From Natronorubrum texcoconense (GTDB lineage: Archaea > Halobacteriota > Halobacteria > Halobacteriales > Natrialbaceae), in NCBI RefSeq assembly GCF_900100335.1, contig NZ_FNFE01000006.1, forward strand, positions 237,716 to 301,715: a DNA stretch of 64,000 nt, read 5' to 3'. The notes beneath the pieces are model-generated. The model was not told where the DNA came from, searched no databases, and saw nothing but the letters and a program-made list of their open reading frames with translations. How positions within the stretch are numbered: position 1 is the stretch's first letter; every line of letters starts with the position of its first letter. Below, in pieces: positions 33,640-42,222 of the stretch. Position numbers and translations under genes: made by a program.

Positions 33640-34350
33640 TCACTCGAGGCTGGCGAGTCGTTCGAGCATCTCGTCTAACCCGGCGTTCGTCACGGCGAGC
33701 GAATAGCCGTCGATACGGGCGAGTTCCGCCGCGTGGTCCCACAGTTCGTCCTCCTCGAGGCCGTGAAGGATCACGGCGTTCGGCGTCGGATTGAGCACGC
33801 GCAGGGCGATGCCGACGCCTTCGCCGCGCGTGACGTTGGTGAACACCAGCACGCGGTTCGTGCTCTGGCCGTAGAGTCGGAAGAACTCCTCGCTCGAGAG
33901 GCGGGTGATCGCCTCGATGCTGTCGATCACCGTGTGGCCGCTGATGTGGTCGGTGTTGCCCGGGGAGACCACGGTCGCGTCGAGATCGTCGTGGAGTCGC
34001 GCGAGCGGGATCGAGGTCGCGTACTCCTGGAGGTCGTAGACGACGTCGCTGTCGAAGCCGGCCGACAGGACGCGGCCGTACTGTCGAATGCGGTCGCCGC
34101 CCCGTCGTTCGTCGATCGCCAGCAGCCCCCTGACGAGTCGGCGCACGACGCCGATGCCGGGACTTTCGCGCCGGCCACTCTCGTAATCGGAGATGACCGA
34201 CGAGGAGATGTCCAGCTCCGACGCCAGATCGGTCTGGGAGATATCGAAGTCGGTCCGCCACTTGCGCAGGGTGGCGCCGGGGTCGTCGCTCAGCGTGATC
34301 TCGCCGGCTATCTTCTCCGCGAGTTCTCGTTTTGGCCCACGGCCGCTCAT
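33640..34350 (-). CDS. XRE-type helix-turn-helix transcriptional regulator (COG1709-like)
   Basis: The 236-residue protein has an N-terminal Cro/C1 HTH at about 27-70 (LRKWRTDFDISQTDLASELDISSSVISDYESGRR). A C-terminal alpha/beta domain includes VLVFTNVTRGEGVGIALRVLNP and NAVILHGL. This matches the archaeal COG1709 regulators, whose ligand is unknown. It is followed by a small membrane protein gene. The upstream region holds a long inverted repeat at 34400-34488, possibly an operator or a mobile remnant. Confidence 0.85.
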   Translation of the reverse strand: MSGRGPKRELAEKIAGEITLSDDPGATLRKWRTDFDISQTDLASELDISSSVISDYESGRRESPGIGVVRRLVRGLLAIDERRGGDRIRQYGRVLSAGFDSDVVYDLQEYATSIPLARLHDDLDATVVSPGNTDHISGHTVIDSIEAITRLSSEEFFRLYGQSTNRVLVFTNVTRGEGVGIALRVLNPTPNAVILHGLEEDELWDHAAELARIDGYSLAVTNAGLDEMLERLASLE

Positions 34351-34399
34351 ATGCGAGGGTCGGACGGTCGACTCAAGTACCTACTGAAGACGAGTCGCC

Positions 34400-34488
34400 G
34401 CTATAGTACCAACTGAAACGATGCACACCCGATCGCAACGCCGTCCTGCGAACGGGGTGTGCATTGACTTTCAGTGGCTACGATAGTT
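34400..34488. repeat. Long imperfect inverted repeat, about 90 bp
   Basis: The inner arms ATGCACACCC (34421-34430) and GGGTGTGCAT (34455-34464) pair perfectly across a 24-base loop. Outer arms CCAACTGAAA (34409-34418) and TTTCAGTGG (34469-34477) pair with one bulge, and pairing weakly continues outward through CTATAGTA and TACGATAG. It lies between the XRE regulator start and a convergently facing small zinc-ribbon gene. It may be a MITE-like remnant, an operator or an RNA hairpin. Confidence 0.7.
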
Positions 34489-34565
34489 ATGTGTCGGTCG
34501 CGTTCCGTCTCCTCGAGACGACGCGAAACGCCGAGAAAAACCAGTAGTAGGGAATACGAACTGGG

Positions 34566-34766
34566 TTACGCGTTATTCATTCGCTGACTGTCGCGGTTGC
34601 CACACCGTGTACACTCTCGGACCCGGTAGGGTTCCCGAGAGTACTGCGCGTTGTCTTCGTTCGTGCTTTCTGTCACGAGCTGGATGCTGACTTCGTGCAG
34701 GGTGCTGGTTTCACAGACGTCACACGGTTCGGTCATCCCGTTTGATACGCCACCTGTCGTTGCCAT
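34566..34766 (-). CDS. Small zinc beta-ribbon protein (DUF7835-like)
   Basis: The 66-residue protein has two CxxC pairs, CDVC near 16-19 and CTRC near 53-56, separated by a hydrophilic segment containing SREPYRVREC. It ends SQRMNNA. This matches a conserved haloarchaeal putative zinc beta-ribbon family I recall as DUF7835. Function is unknown. The GC content of the upstream spacer is low, as for a promoter. Confidence 0.8.
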   Translation of the reverse strand: MATTGGVSNGMTEPCDVCETSTLHEVSIQLVTESTNEDNAQYSREPYRVRECTRCGNRDSQRMNNA

Positions 34767-35060
34767 ACCTGTCCATTAGAGCCGTCCACGATATATCACC
34801 GACACTGACTTCGGAGCGAGAGAAGGGGTATAAATAGGTGTTCTCGCGATCTGAAAACGCCCTTTCTGATCGAGTACATATCAAGAATTAGTTACTCGAG
34901 TTGCAGCGAGTTCGGGTACCGAATTCGACCCTCCGGTTGCTCGTGGAAGGCGCTCTCCGACTGTCGATATCGCCAATCCTCCATCCGAAAGTGTTGGCGA
35001 CAGTGAAGGTCCTCCGCACTCGGAAAACCTTTTGCTATGAGTCCCCCAACGCAATAGCAT

Positions 35061-35411
35061 ATGGATGAAGAGTCCTCCATCGAGGAAATTCTGAATACGA
35101 TCGGGGACGAGCACGCTCGAACCGTCCTCGCCTCGATCAGCCGCGAACCCGGCTCTGCGAAAGAACTCGCCGAGCGCCTCGAACTCTCTCAGCCGACGAT
35201 CTACCGACGCCTCGAACTTCTCGAAGAGAACGAACTGATCGAGGATCGAACCCTCGTCGCTGACGACGGGAACCACTACAAGGAGTACACGTGCAACTTC
35301 AACAGCACCGTGATCTCACTGGAAGACGACGAGTACGACGTCCGAATCTTCCGGGAGGAGAACCTGCCGGACCGGTTCACGAAGCTCTGGGACGAACTCG
35401 GTGTGAAATAA
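35061..35411 (+). CDS. Winged-helix transcriptional regulator (ArsR-like)
   Basis: The 116-residue protein has a clear winged HTH at about 8-80: ILNTIGDEHARTVLASISREPGSAKELAERL, then SQPTIYRRLELLEENELIEDRT, then a wing with HYKEYTCNF. It is followed after 73 bases by a small membrane protein gene, a common haloarchaeal pair in which the regulator may control or respond to the membrane partner (inference). Confidence 0.85.
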   Translation: MDEESSIEEILNTIGDEHARTVLASISREPGSAKELAERLELSQPTIYRRLELLEENELIEDRTLVADDGNHYKEYTCNFNSTVISLEDDEYDVRIFREENLPDRFTKLWDELGVK

Positions 35412-35484
35412 CGCCCGTACAGATGCACGGTACAGTTCACGCCCGTCGCGGACACACGCACCAGTCGCGGATCGGTGAGTACGA

Positions 35485-35757
35485 ATGAACGAAATCGTCG
35501 ACGCGGTACTCATGCTGATGCAGATGGCCGTCTTCGCCCTCTCGCTCGGACTGACGCTCATCAGCTTTCAGTCGTACACGCAAACCAAATCGAAGCGGCT
35601 GGAATCGGCGTTCATCGGCTTTGCCTTCCTCAGTATGGGCGTCGGGCTCACGACGATCAACTCGCAACTCTCGTCGGCCCCGACGCTGTTTTACATCGCC
35701 GAAACGGTCCCCTTTATCGTCGGGTTCGGCATGCTCTACCTCTCGCTCTATCGCTGA
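35485..35757 (+). CDS. Small three-helix membrane protein (DUF7521-like)
   Basis: The 90-residue protein has three hydrophobic spans (about 8-28, 42-58 and 66-86). A short basic loop, SYTQTKSKRLES, lies between the first two. It is the usual downstream partner of a winged-helix regulator in haloarchaea, a family I recall as DUF7521. Function is unknown. Confidence 0.75.
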   Translation: MNEIVDAVLMLMQMAVFALSLGLTLISFQSYTQTKSKRLESAFIGFAFLSMGVGLTTINSQLSSAPTLFYIAETVPFIVGFGMLYLSLYR

Positions 35758-35775
35758 TCCCGACTCAGTTTTCCG

Positions 35776-36522
35776 TCACTCGGACGCGGGCGATTCCATC
35801 GTTTCGACGCGCTCTCGGAGCCACGCTATCGCCGCCTCGACCGCGCGCTCGTCAGTCCCCCGCACGCGCAGTCGGCCGGGTCGATCCTCGCCGCGGGGAT
35901 AGCTGCCGACGGTGACGTCGAACTCGTCGGTCACGCCCTCGAGCGCGTCGTGCAGCGATCCTTCGGGTGCGGGCGTGTAGATCGTCCGGGCAACGGCGTC
36001 GCCCTGAAACTCGTCGGCGACGTCGGCGAACGTGGCCTTCATCTCGTCGGGGATGCCCGCGAGGACGTAGACGTTCTCGACGACACAGCCCGGGGCCCAC
36101 CCCGCGTCGGTGACGAGCGGCGTCGCACCTTCGGGGATCGACGCTGCGGCATCCAGATCGAGGTTCAGATCGTACTCGTCGACCAGATCCGGGTTCTCGT
36201 CGCGAAACGCGGCCGCCTTCTCGAGCAGTCGATCCCTGATTCGTTCGTGAACGACGAGGTCGCGTCCCAGTCCGTCCGCGACGGCTTCGACGGTGACGTC
36301 GTCGGGCGTGCCGCCGATCCCGCCGGTGACGATGACCGCGTCGAACGCGTCGGCCCAGCGAGCGACGTAGTCGGCGATGAGCGCTCGGTCGTCGGGAATC
36401 GTCAGGATCCGTTCGACGGTGCTCCCGCGCTCGGTGATCTGGGTCGCCAGCCAGGCGGCGTTCGTGTTCGTCGTCGTCCCGGCGAGCAACTCGTCGCCGA
36501 CGGTGACGATCGCGACGTTCAT
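35776..36522 (-). CDS. CinA-type competence/damage-inducible domain protein (molybdopterin-binding fold)
   Basis: The 248-residue protein is the MoCF/CinA N-terminal domain: IVTVGDELLAGTTTNTNAAWLA, then a VTGGIGGTPDD motif near 66-76, and PGCVVENVYVLAGIP. The nicotinamide-nucleotide amidase domain of full-length CinA is absent. In this stand-alone form it is often annotated as competence/damage-inducible protein A; a role as ADP-ribose pyrophosphatase or nucleotide-repair enzyme is possible. It is convergent with the DUF7521 gene. Confidence 0.88.
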   Translation of the reverse strand: MNVAIVTVGDELLAGTTTNTNAAWLATQITERGSTVERILTIPDDRALIADYVARWADAFDAVIVTGGIGGTPDDVTVEAVADGLGRDLVVHERIRDRLLEKAAAFRDENPDLVDEYDLNLDLDAAASIPEGATPLVTDAGWAPGCVVENVYVLAGIPDEMKATFADVADEFQGDAVARTIYTPAPEGSLHDALEGVTDEFDVTVGSYPRGEDRPGRLRVRGTDERAVEAAIAWLRERVETMESPASE

Positions 36523-36592
36523 ACGGGCCGTTCGGCGCCACGACAGTTAGCGCCTGCGCTAGCCCCTCCTTCGAATCGTCTCTGCGGCCGGA

Positions 36593-37765
36593 TCACTCGA
36601 CCGTCACCGTCCGGCAGCTCTCGTGGGCCCCAGTATCGACGCAAACCGGGAACGACTCGCTGTCGCCCGACGGCTGGCCGGCCTGGAACTCGAGCGTGAG
36701 GTCGGCCGTCTCGCCGGCCTCGAGCGTCAGCATCTCGCTGTCCTCGATGGTGGGATCGTGGCCGACCACGAGATCGACGTCGGTCGTTCCCTCCTCGTCC
36801 CCGACGTTCTCGATCGTCGCGTTCACCGTGAGCAACCCCCCGCCTCCGACGGGAGAGTTCGTGGCCATCGACGCCACCTCGAACGTCGCGGGCGTCGGCT
36901 CCCCGTTTTGGCCGGTCTCGTCCTCCCACTCGGATTCGAACTCCGCGAGGCAGTCCGCCGCGCGCGGGTTCGAGTGGGTGATGCCGGCCACGGCGTAGTC
37001 GTCCGGATCGGTCGTCAGCCCGGTGATTGCCGTGCCGTACTCCCCATAGTCGGGGACGGTGACCGTAACCCCGTCGACGCCCTCGGAGACGGCCCCGCCG
37101 TCCGAAATTTCGAAGGTGATCGTTCCGGTAAACGGCGCGACGTCCTCGCCGATCGTGACCCCGTCCTCGATGATCGTGTTACCGAAGCCCGCCTCCGTGT
37201 AGAACCCCGTACTCGCATAGGCGATATCGCCCTCCTCGAACGACCCACTCACGGTCGCTCGCCCGCAGGATTCGAACGTGACGTCCCGTCCAGGGTCCGG
37301 TTCGCCGTTCCCGTTCTCCGCCTCCCCGACGACGACCGTCTCACAGGCCTCGTGGGCGCCCGTGTCGACACAGACGGGGAACTCCTCCGTGTCGCCCGCC
37401 GGGTGGCCGGCCTGGAACTCGAGCGTGAGGTCGGCGGTCTCGCCAGCTCCGAGCGTCAGCATCTCGCTATCCTCGACGGTCGGATCGTGACCGACGACGA
37501 GATCGACGTCGGTCGTTCCCTCCTCGTCGCCAACGTTCTCGATCGTCGCGTTCACGACGAGTACCTCCCCGCCCCCGACGGGGGAGTTCGTGGCCATCGA
37601 CGCCACTTCGAACGTCGCAGGGACCGTCGATCCCCGGGGCTCTTCGCCGTCGTTGATCGCCGTCGTCTCGTCCCCTTCGTCCGCGGTACCCCCGGCGTCC
37701 AGACAGCCAGCGACCCCGATTCCGATCCCGGTTCCCGTGGTCGCGATAAACGTGCGCCGTTCCAT
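36593..37765 (-). CDS. Tat lipoprotein with two near-identical CARDB domains
   Basis: The 390-residue protein begins with a Tat-lipoprotein signal (ERRTFIATTG, then VAGC with the lipid Cys at 21). Two CARDB-type adhesion domains lie at 49-146 and 292-389 and are identical at about 86 of 98 positions. Between them is an unclassified beta-rich domain (about 160-285) with two cysteines. It should be anchored to the outer face of the membrane. CARDB domains mediate protein or cell adhesion in other proteins; its ligand is unknown. The ATG at 37765 puts the RR motif at the N-terminus. Confidence 0.8.
   Translation of the reverse strand: MERRTFIATTGTGIGIGVAGCLDAGGTADEGDETTAINDGEEPRGSTVPATFEVASMATNSPVGGGEVLVVNATIENVGDEEGTTDVDLVVGHDPTVEDSEMLTLGAGETADLTLEFQAGHPAGDTEEFPVCVDTGAHEACETVVVGEAENGNGEPDPGRDVTFESCGRATVSGSFEEGDIAYASTGFYTEAGFGNTIIEDGVTIGEDVAPFTGTITFEISDGGAVSEGVDGVTVTVPDYGEYGTAITGLTTDPDDYAVAGITHSNPRAADCLAEFESEWEDETGQNGEPTPATFEVASMATNSPVGGGGLLTVNATIENVGDEEGTTDVDLVVGHDPTIEDSEMLTLEAGETADLTLEFQAGQPSGDSESFPVCVDTGAHESCRTVTVE
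36599..36892 (-). repeat. CARDB direct repeat, copy 2
   Basis: This segment encodes residues 292-389 of the lipoprotein and is a near copy of 37328-37621. The high identity implies recent duplication or gene conversion within the gene. Confidence 0.85.
37328..37621 (-). repeat. CARDB direct repeat, copy 1
   Basis: This segment encodes residues 49-146, partner of the copy at 36599-36892. The two are separated by about 435 bases of unrelated coding sequence. Confidence 0.85.
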
Positions 37766-38308
37766 AGCCGACGTATCGTGGTCACCACACATCAAACCAT
37801 GTCTAATTTGTCACATCTGGTTATTTTCATCAACTCCTATTTGACCTATCTACAGCGGCGTATAACGCGGTTATTCAACATTCACGCACACAGAATACAT
37901 CAACTCCCACAAATATATCCAGGGCGCTCTGATCGCTTCTACGGGGGTTCACTCATCGGGTGTGACGCCGGTCCCCGTGATCGGTTGTCGGTTTCCGTTC
38001 ATGTGTGTTCGAGCGGTCGATCGATCCGCACTGGCACCGAACTCCCACCGAAACGTCCGGTAGCTGTCGTTCAAGAACCGCTACTCACGAGGTACGCTCC
38101 GTCTACAACCGTTGGCGGCGAGGAGTCACATCTCGAGGCTTCGGCCGCACCCGTAACGGCCTTTCTCGTCGGCCAAGAGACATAGTGACCATCGAAAGAT
38201 TGCGCTGAAGCTCTTCGAACTGCAAACTCAGTTCGAAGAACACGTCTTCGATCCCTGCTACTATGCCTTCGTCTCCGAGGTCACGGCCGATTCACCCGAA
38301 AACTGTGA
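37766..38308. other. Intergenic region of about 540 bases, AT-rich in its left part
   Basis: The stretch 37795-37920 is far more AT-rich than the window and may hold the lipoprotein promoter. An open frame without a start codon runs 38157-38378 and encodes a hydrophobic helical peptide (ALKLFELQTQFEEHVFDPCY) of un-haloarchaeal composition, possibly gene debris. No complete gene is supportable. Confidence 0.5.
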
Positions 38309-38539
38309 TCACCAGAGGCTCACGAACGCGACGAGCAACAGCGCCCACTTGAGGAACGTCAGCTCACGCTCGTAGCCGTCGATCAGGGTGCGGAACGTCT
38401 CCGAATCGTGCTCCAAGACGATCAGCATCGCGAACTGCAGGAGACAGGCGGCCGCCAGCAGGTCGGCGGTCACGACCGAAACCGCAATCGCGACTGCAAC
38501 CATCGCGACGACGAGCTCCAGAAGTCGTCCGAGATTCAT
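38309..38539 (-). CDS. Small membrane protein, hypothetical
   Basis: The 76-residue protein has hydrophobic spans at about 5-27, 29-43 and 62-75 and one charged loop (LEHDSETFRTLIDGYERELTF). No family is recognised. It lies downstream of the DNA ligase gene on the same strand, 50 bases away, and may be co-transcribed with it. Confidence 0.6.
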   Translation of the reverse strand: MNLGRLLELVVAMVAVAIAVSVVTADLLAAACLLQFAMLIVLEHDSETFRTLIDGYERELTFLKWALLLVAFVSLW

Positions 38540-38589
38540 CGGTAGTAGACGGGAAAGCCGCCCTCATAGTTCTTCGTGGTTGTAGTCGG

Positions 38590-40365
38590 TCAGGCCTCTC
38601 GGAGTCGCTCGAGTCGCTCGAGCGAGTCGGCACCCTCCGGATCCTTGTCGTGACGTACGGCCTGGAACCGGGGAAAGCGCAGCGCGTAGCCTGAAGAGTA
38701 CGTCGGCGAGGTCTGAATCTCCTCGTAGCCGACCTCGAAGACGACTTCGGGCTCGAGGTCGACCTCCTGTCCGTCCTCGCTCGCGATGTACGGTTCGAGT
38801 AACTCGGTCAGCTCCTCGAGTTTCTCGTCGGTGATCCCGGTCGCGACCTTCCCGACGGTCTCGAGGGTCTGCGAGTTCACCGCAGAGCCCGAGGAACGTC
38901 GTTCCTCGCTGTCGTCACCAGCGCGCACGGAGAGCTCGAACGTCCCCAGGAACGTCGCTCGACGGCCCTCGCCCCACTCCGCGCCCGTGACGACGCAATC
39001 GAGCGTCTCGACGTCCGGCTTGCGTTTTCGCCAGTGTTTCCCGCGCCGACCCGGCGAGTACGTCGACTCGGGGTTCTTGAGCATGATCCCCTCGTGGCCG
39101 CCCTCGAGGGCCTCGGCGTCGATCGACTCGATCTCCTCGGGGTCGTCGGTGCGCCACAGCAGCGAAAGGCCCTCGATATTCGCCGCGTTCACTTCGGGGC
39201 CGTCCGAATCGGAAAGCACCGCTCGCAGTCGGTCGTGCCGGGTCGTCAACGGCTCTTCGAGCAGGTCGTCGCCCCCAGCGTGCAGGCAGTCGAAGAAGAC
39301 CGGCCGGACGGTCACGTCCTCGCGGACTTTCTCGACGTCGTGTTTCCGCCGGAATCGTTTGAGGACCTCCTGGAACGGCAGCGGCGCGCCGTCGTCGTCG
39401 ATCGCCACGACCTCGCCGTCGAGAATAACCGGCTCCTCGAGCGTTTCGTCGGCGTACTCGACGACCTCCGGGAGGGCGTCGGTGACGTCCTCCATGTTGC
39501 GCGAGAAGACGCCGGTTTCCGGGGCCGTCTCGTCGGACTCCGCAGGGCGATGGTGCAGTTGGATCCGAGCCCCGTCGTACTTCCACTCCACGGCCGCCTC
39601 CTCCCACTCCTCGAGCGCGTCCGTCACCGTCCCGGCCTGGGCGAGCATCGCCTGGACGGGGCGACCGACCTCGAGTTCCATCGCGTCGAGTCCATCGAGA
39701 CCTTCGTCGCGGGCGACCCGAGCGACCTCGCCGTAGTCGTTCGATACCTGTAGCGCGCGCTCGACGCCCTCGACGGGCACGTCGAACGCCTCGCTGATGG
39801 CGTCCCGGACCGCCCCCTCGCCGACGCCGATGCGCATCTCCGAGAGGACGAGCCGAGCGAGATATCGGGCTTCCTCGCTCGAGCAGCGATTGAACAGTCC
39901 GAAGAGGAGGTCGGTCTTGCGATCCTGGCTGCCCGAGCCCTCGGCGGCGGCCAGCTCCGAAAGCGTCTCGAACACCTCGCGAACGGTCAACTCGTCGCCG
40001 GCTCCGCCGGCACTTCCCGAGTCGTCGTTTCCGGCCGTAAACGCACCCAACCCCTGTTGCCCGCCGAACTCGTAGCTCGCGGCCACCTCGCCGATCTCGC
40101 CCACCTCGGCGAGTCGGTCCTCGACGTCGTCGCTCCCCACGTTCGTCCCGGCCGCGCGGGCGATCGCCTCGTAACAGCTGTTCGGACCGATATCGAGCGT
40201 TCGCGACCGCCAGGCTGGGAAGACACGCCCCTGGACGAACCGGGCGACGATCTCGAGATCAGCGTCCGCGTCCTCGAGCACCGCTCTAACGAGGTCGACG
40301 ATCTCGAGATCTGCGGGCTCGGCTTCGATCGCGGCGGCGCGGTCGGCGAACGTGGCGAACTCCAT
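38590..40365 (-). CDS. lig: ATP-dependent DNA ligase
   Basis: The 591-residue replicative ligase has an N-terminal DNA-binding domain (about 1-230), the adenylation domain with nucleophile K262 in EWKYDGARIQ, downstream motifs (LDGEVVA; EGIMLKN) and a C-terminal OB-fold with the WRKRKP motif. It seals nicks using ATP in replication and repair. It is the archaeal/eukaryotic LIG1 type. The frame is open 600 codons upstream on the strand opposite the next gene, but the conserved start MEFATFADR fixes the N-terminus at 40365. Confidence 0.95.
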   Translation of the reverse strand: MEFATFADRAAAIEAEPADLEIVDLVRAVLEDADADLEIVARFVQGRVFPAWRSRTLDIGPNSCYEAIARAAGTNVGSDDVEDRLAEVGEIGEVAASYEFGGQQGLGAFTAGNDDSGSAGGAGDELTVREVFETLSELAAAEGSGSQDRKTDLLFGLFNRCSSEEARYLARLVLSEMRIGVGEGAVRDAISEAFDVPVEGVERALQVSNDYGEVARVARDEGLDGLDAMELEVGRPVQAMLAQAGTVTDALEEWEEAAVEWKYDGARIQLHHRPAESDETAPETGVFSRNMEDVTDALPEVVEYADETLEEPVILDGEVVAIDDDGAPLPFQEVLKRFRRKHDVEKVREDVTVRPVFFDCLHAGGDDLLEEPLTTRHDRLRAVLSDSDGPEVNAANIEGLSLLWRTDDPEEIESIDAEALEGGHEGIMLKNPESTYSPGRRGKHWRKRKPDVETLDCVVTGAEWGEGRRATFLGTFELSVRAGDDSEERRSSGSAVNSQTLETVGKVATGITDEKLEELTELLEPYIASEDGQEVDLEPEVVFEVGYEEIQTSPTYSSGYALRFPRFQAVRHDKDPEGADSLERLERLREA

Positions 40366-40481
40366 CGGCGGTGTGTATCGGCGGCGAGAGTAAAACGGTT
40401 CTGAGATCGACGAAGCGTCGTGTCGAGGGTCTGTGACAACGAACCGTGTGTCCCCACGACGACGTCGTCTCGAGGGGCAGA

Positions 40482-40490
40482 CTTTAAAAA
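40482..40490 (+). promoter_or_regulatory. TATA box for the glutamate-cysteine-ligase-like gene
   Basis: CTTTAAAAA is centred about 27 bases before the ATG at 40513. A GGAGGT directly abuts that ATG, too close to act as a normal ribosome binding site, so the mRNA is likely leaderless. Confidence 0.6.
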
Positions 40491-40512
40491 CAGCCGGGCC
40501 GCACTCGGAGGT

Positions 40513-42066
40513 ATGCCAGAGGAGGAACTCGCCGCGCGGGTCGCGGACGTGTTGGCGGTCGACGCCGAGGAGTTTCGCGCTCGGGCCGAGGCCGATGCCG
40601 AGGTGATCACGGACGCCATCCACGACGGCGTCTTCGACAACCCACAGGCGATCATCGGCTTCGAGTACGAGTTCTACGCGATCAAGAACGACGACTGTGC
40701 GCTGCGGCGGGTGCCGCGTCGCCTCCTCGAACTCATCGGCTTCGAGAAGGAACTCGGGCTCCACAACGCGGAGATGACGACCAGTCCACAGCCGCTGAAC
40801 GGCCACGGACTCCTCGCCCAGGAGTCGGAGATCAAAGCCCGTCTGCAGACCGCACTCGACGTCACGCAGTCCGAACGCATGCGTCTGGTCAGCGACGCGC
40901 TCTGGACGATTCCCCCGGAAGGCGAGGACGCCGCGACCTACCTCACAGACAGCGTCGAACGGACGATGACCGACGCGAACGGCGACGAGCGATCGATCCG
41001 CGTCGCGACCAACATGAGCGACTCGGCGCGCTATCACGCGATGGCGAACACCGATCAGGCAGAATCTGCCGGCATGCGCATCGAGGCCCCGAACGTCTCG
41101 CTGCAGGCCGACACGGTCATGCCCGAGAGCCTCATCACCTCGATCCAGCCCCACTACCAGGTGGCCCACGCTCCCGATCTCCCGCTGTACTTCAACTACG
41201 CGCTGCGCGCTGCGGGCCCCCTCCTCGCCCTCGGCGTCAACTCCCCGTTCTTTCCCGCCGATCTGTACGACGACGACGCGACTCCCGAGGAGATCCTCGC
41301 GGACGCTTGGATGGAACACCGGATCAGCGTCTTCGAAACCTCGCTCAACGACCCCGCCGCGGCCGAGGGGAAAGTTCGATTCCCGCGCGACCTGGGAAGC
41401 GTCGACGAGGCCGTCGACCGGATCGTCGACGACGACACCATCGTTCCGATGCCCGTCGAACCGGGCGAGCGGTTCGACGACCAGTTCCCCCACTTTCGTC
41501 GCAAACACGGCACCTACTGGCGGTGGGTCCGCCCGGTCTTCGGCGGGCCGACCCGTTCGGCCGCCAACGCTCGCATCGAGTTCCGCCCTATTCCGTCCCA
41601 GCCGACCGTTCGCGACTCGGTCGCGTTCCTGGCCGCCTTCGCCGGCGTCCTCGAGAGCCTGACCCGGCTCGAGCACCCCGTCGTCGAACTCGACTGGCAG
41701 ATCGCCCGCGAGAACTTCTACGGCGCGATGCGCGACGGGCTCGGCGCCGACCTGACGTGGATCACCAACGACGGGAAGGAGACGACCGACAGCCTCGAAC
41801 TCTACGAGGATCTGCTCGCCCACGCCGAGGACGGCCTCACGAATCGCGGACTGACCGAAGAACAGGCCGCGAAGTACCTCTATCCGCTCCGGCGGCGCGT
41901 CCGCCAGCGGGTGACGCCCGCCCGCTGGAAACACGAGCAAGTGAGCGACGCGCTCGAGGACGGCGCGTCGCTCGAGGAGGCGATCGCGACGATGCAACGC
42001 GGCTACGTGCGCCGACAGGAGGAGACGCTGCTCGAGGGGAGTTTTGCGGACTGGATCGGTGATTGA
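40513..42066 (+). CDS. Glutamate-cysteine ligase-like (GCS2/carboxylate-amine ligase fold) protein
   Basis: The 517-residue protein contains GFEYEFYAI near 50-58, GLHNAEMTTSPQP near 88-100 and NARIEFRPIPSQPT near 355-368. This is the acidic and Arg pattern of the glutamine-synthetase/GCS2 fold that ligates carboxylates with amines using ATP. Haloarchaea make gamma-glutamylcysteine as a main thiol. However, this protein is longer than typical haloarchaeal GshA proteins, so its product may differ. It is divergent from the DNA ligase gene. Confidence 0.7.
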   Translation: MPEEELAARVADVLAVDAEEFRARAEADAEVITDAIHDGVFDNPQAIIGFEYEFYAIKNDDCALRRVPRRLLELIGFEKELGLHNAEMTTSPQPLNGHGLLAQESEIKARLQTALDVTQSERMRLVSDALWTIPPEGEDAATYLTDSVERTMTDANGDERSIRVATNMSDSARYHAMANTDQAESAGMRIEAPNVSLQADTVMPESLITSIQPHYQVAHAPDLPLYFNYALRAAGPLLALGVNSPFFPADLYDDDATPEEILADAWMEHRISVFETSLNDPAAAEGKVRFPRDLGSVDEAVDRIVDDDTIVPMPVEPGERFDDQFPHFRRKHGTYWRWVRPVFGGPTRSAANARIEFRPIPSQPTVRDSVAFLAAFAGVLESLTRLEHPVVELDWQIARENFYGAMRDGLGADLTWITNDGKETTDSLELYEDLLAHAEDGLTNRGLTEEQAAKYLYPLRRRVRQRVTPARWKHEQVSDALEDGASLEEAIATMQRGYVRRQEETLLEGSFADWIGD

Positions 42067-42222
42067 CCGGTTCGTATTCGCTCGTCGACGCCGCCGCGCA
42101 TCGGTGAGGCTCGGGCCGCCGTCGGATCGCGGCGCCGTCGGAATCGTGTCGTTCGGCCGAATCCGATGTCGTGGCTCCGCTGGTGCCACCGGTCCTGCGG
42201 GTACACCCGGCCCGCGAGGGTG

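Noticed and set aside
40366..42189. Very long in-frame extension upstream of the DNA ligase start
   Set aside because: The extension is antisense to the glutamate-cysteine-ligase-like gene and has an Arg-rich composition; the conserved ligase N-terminus begins at 40365.
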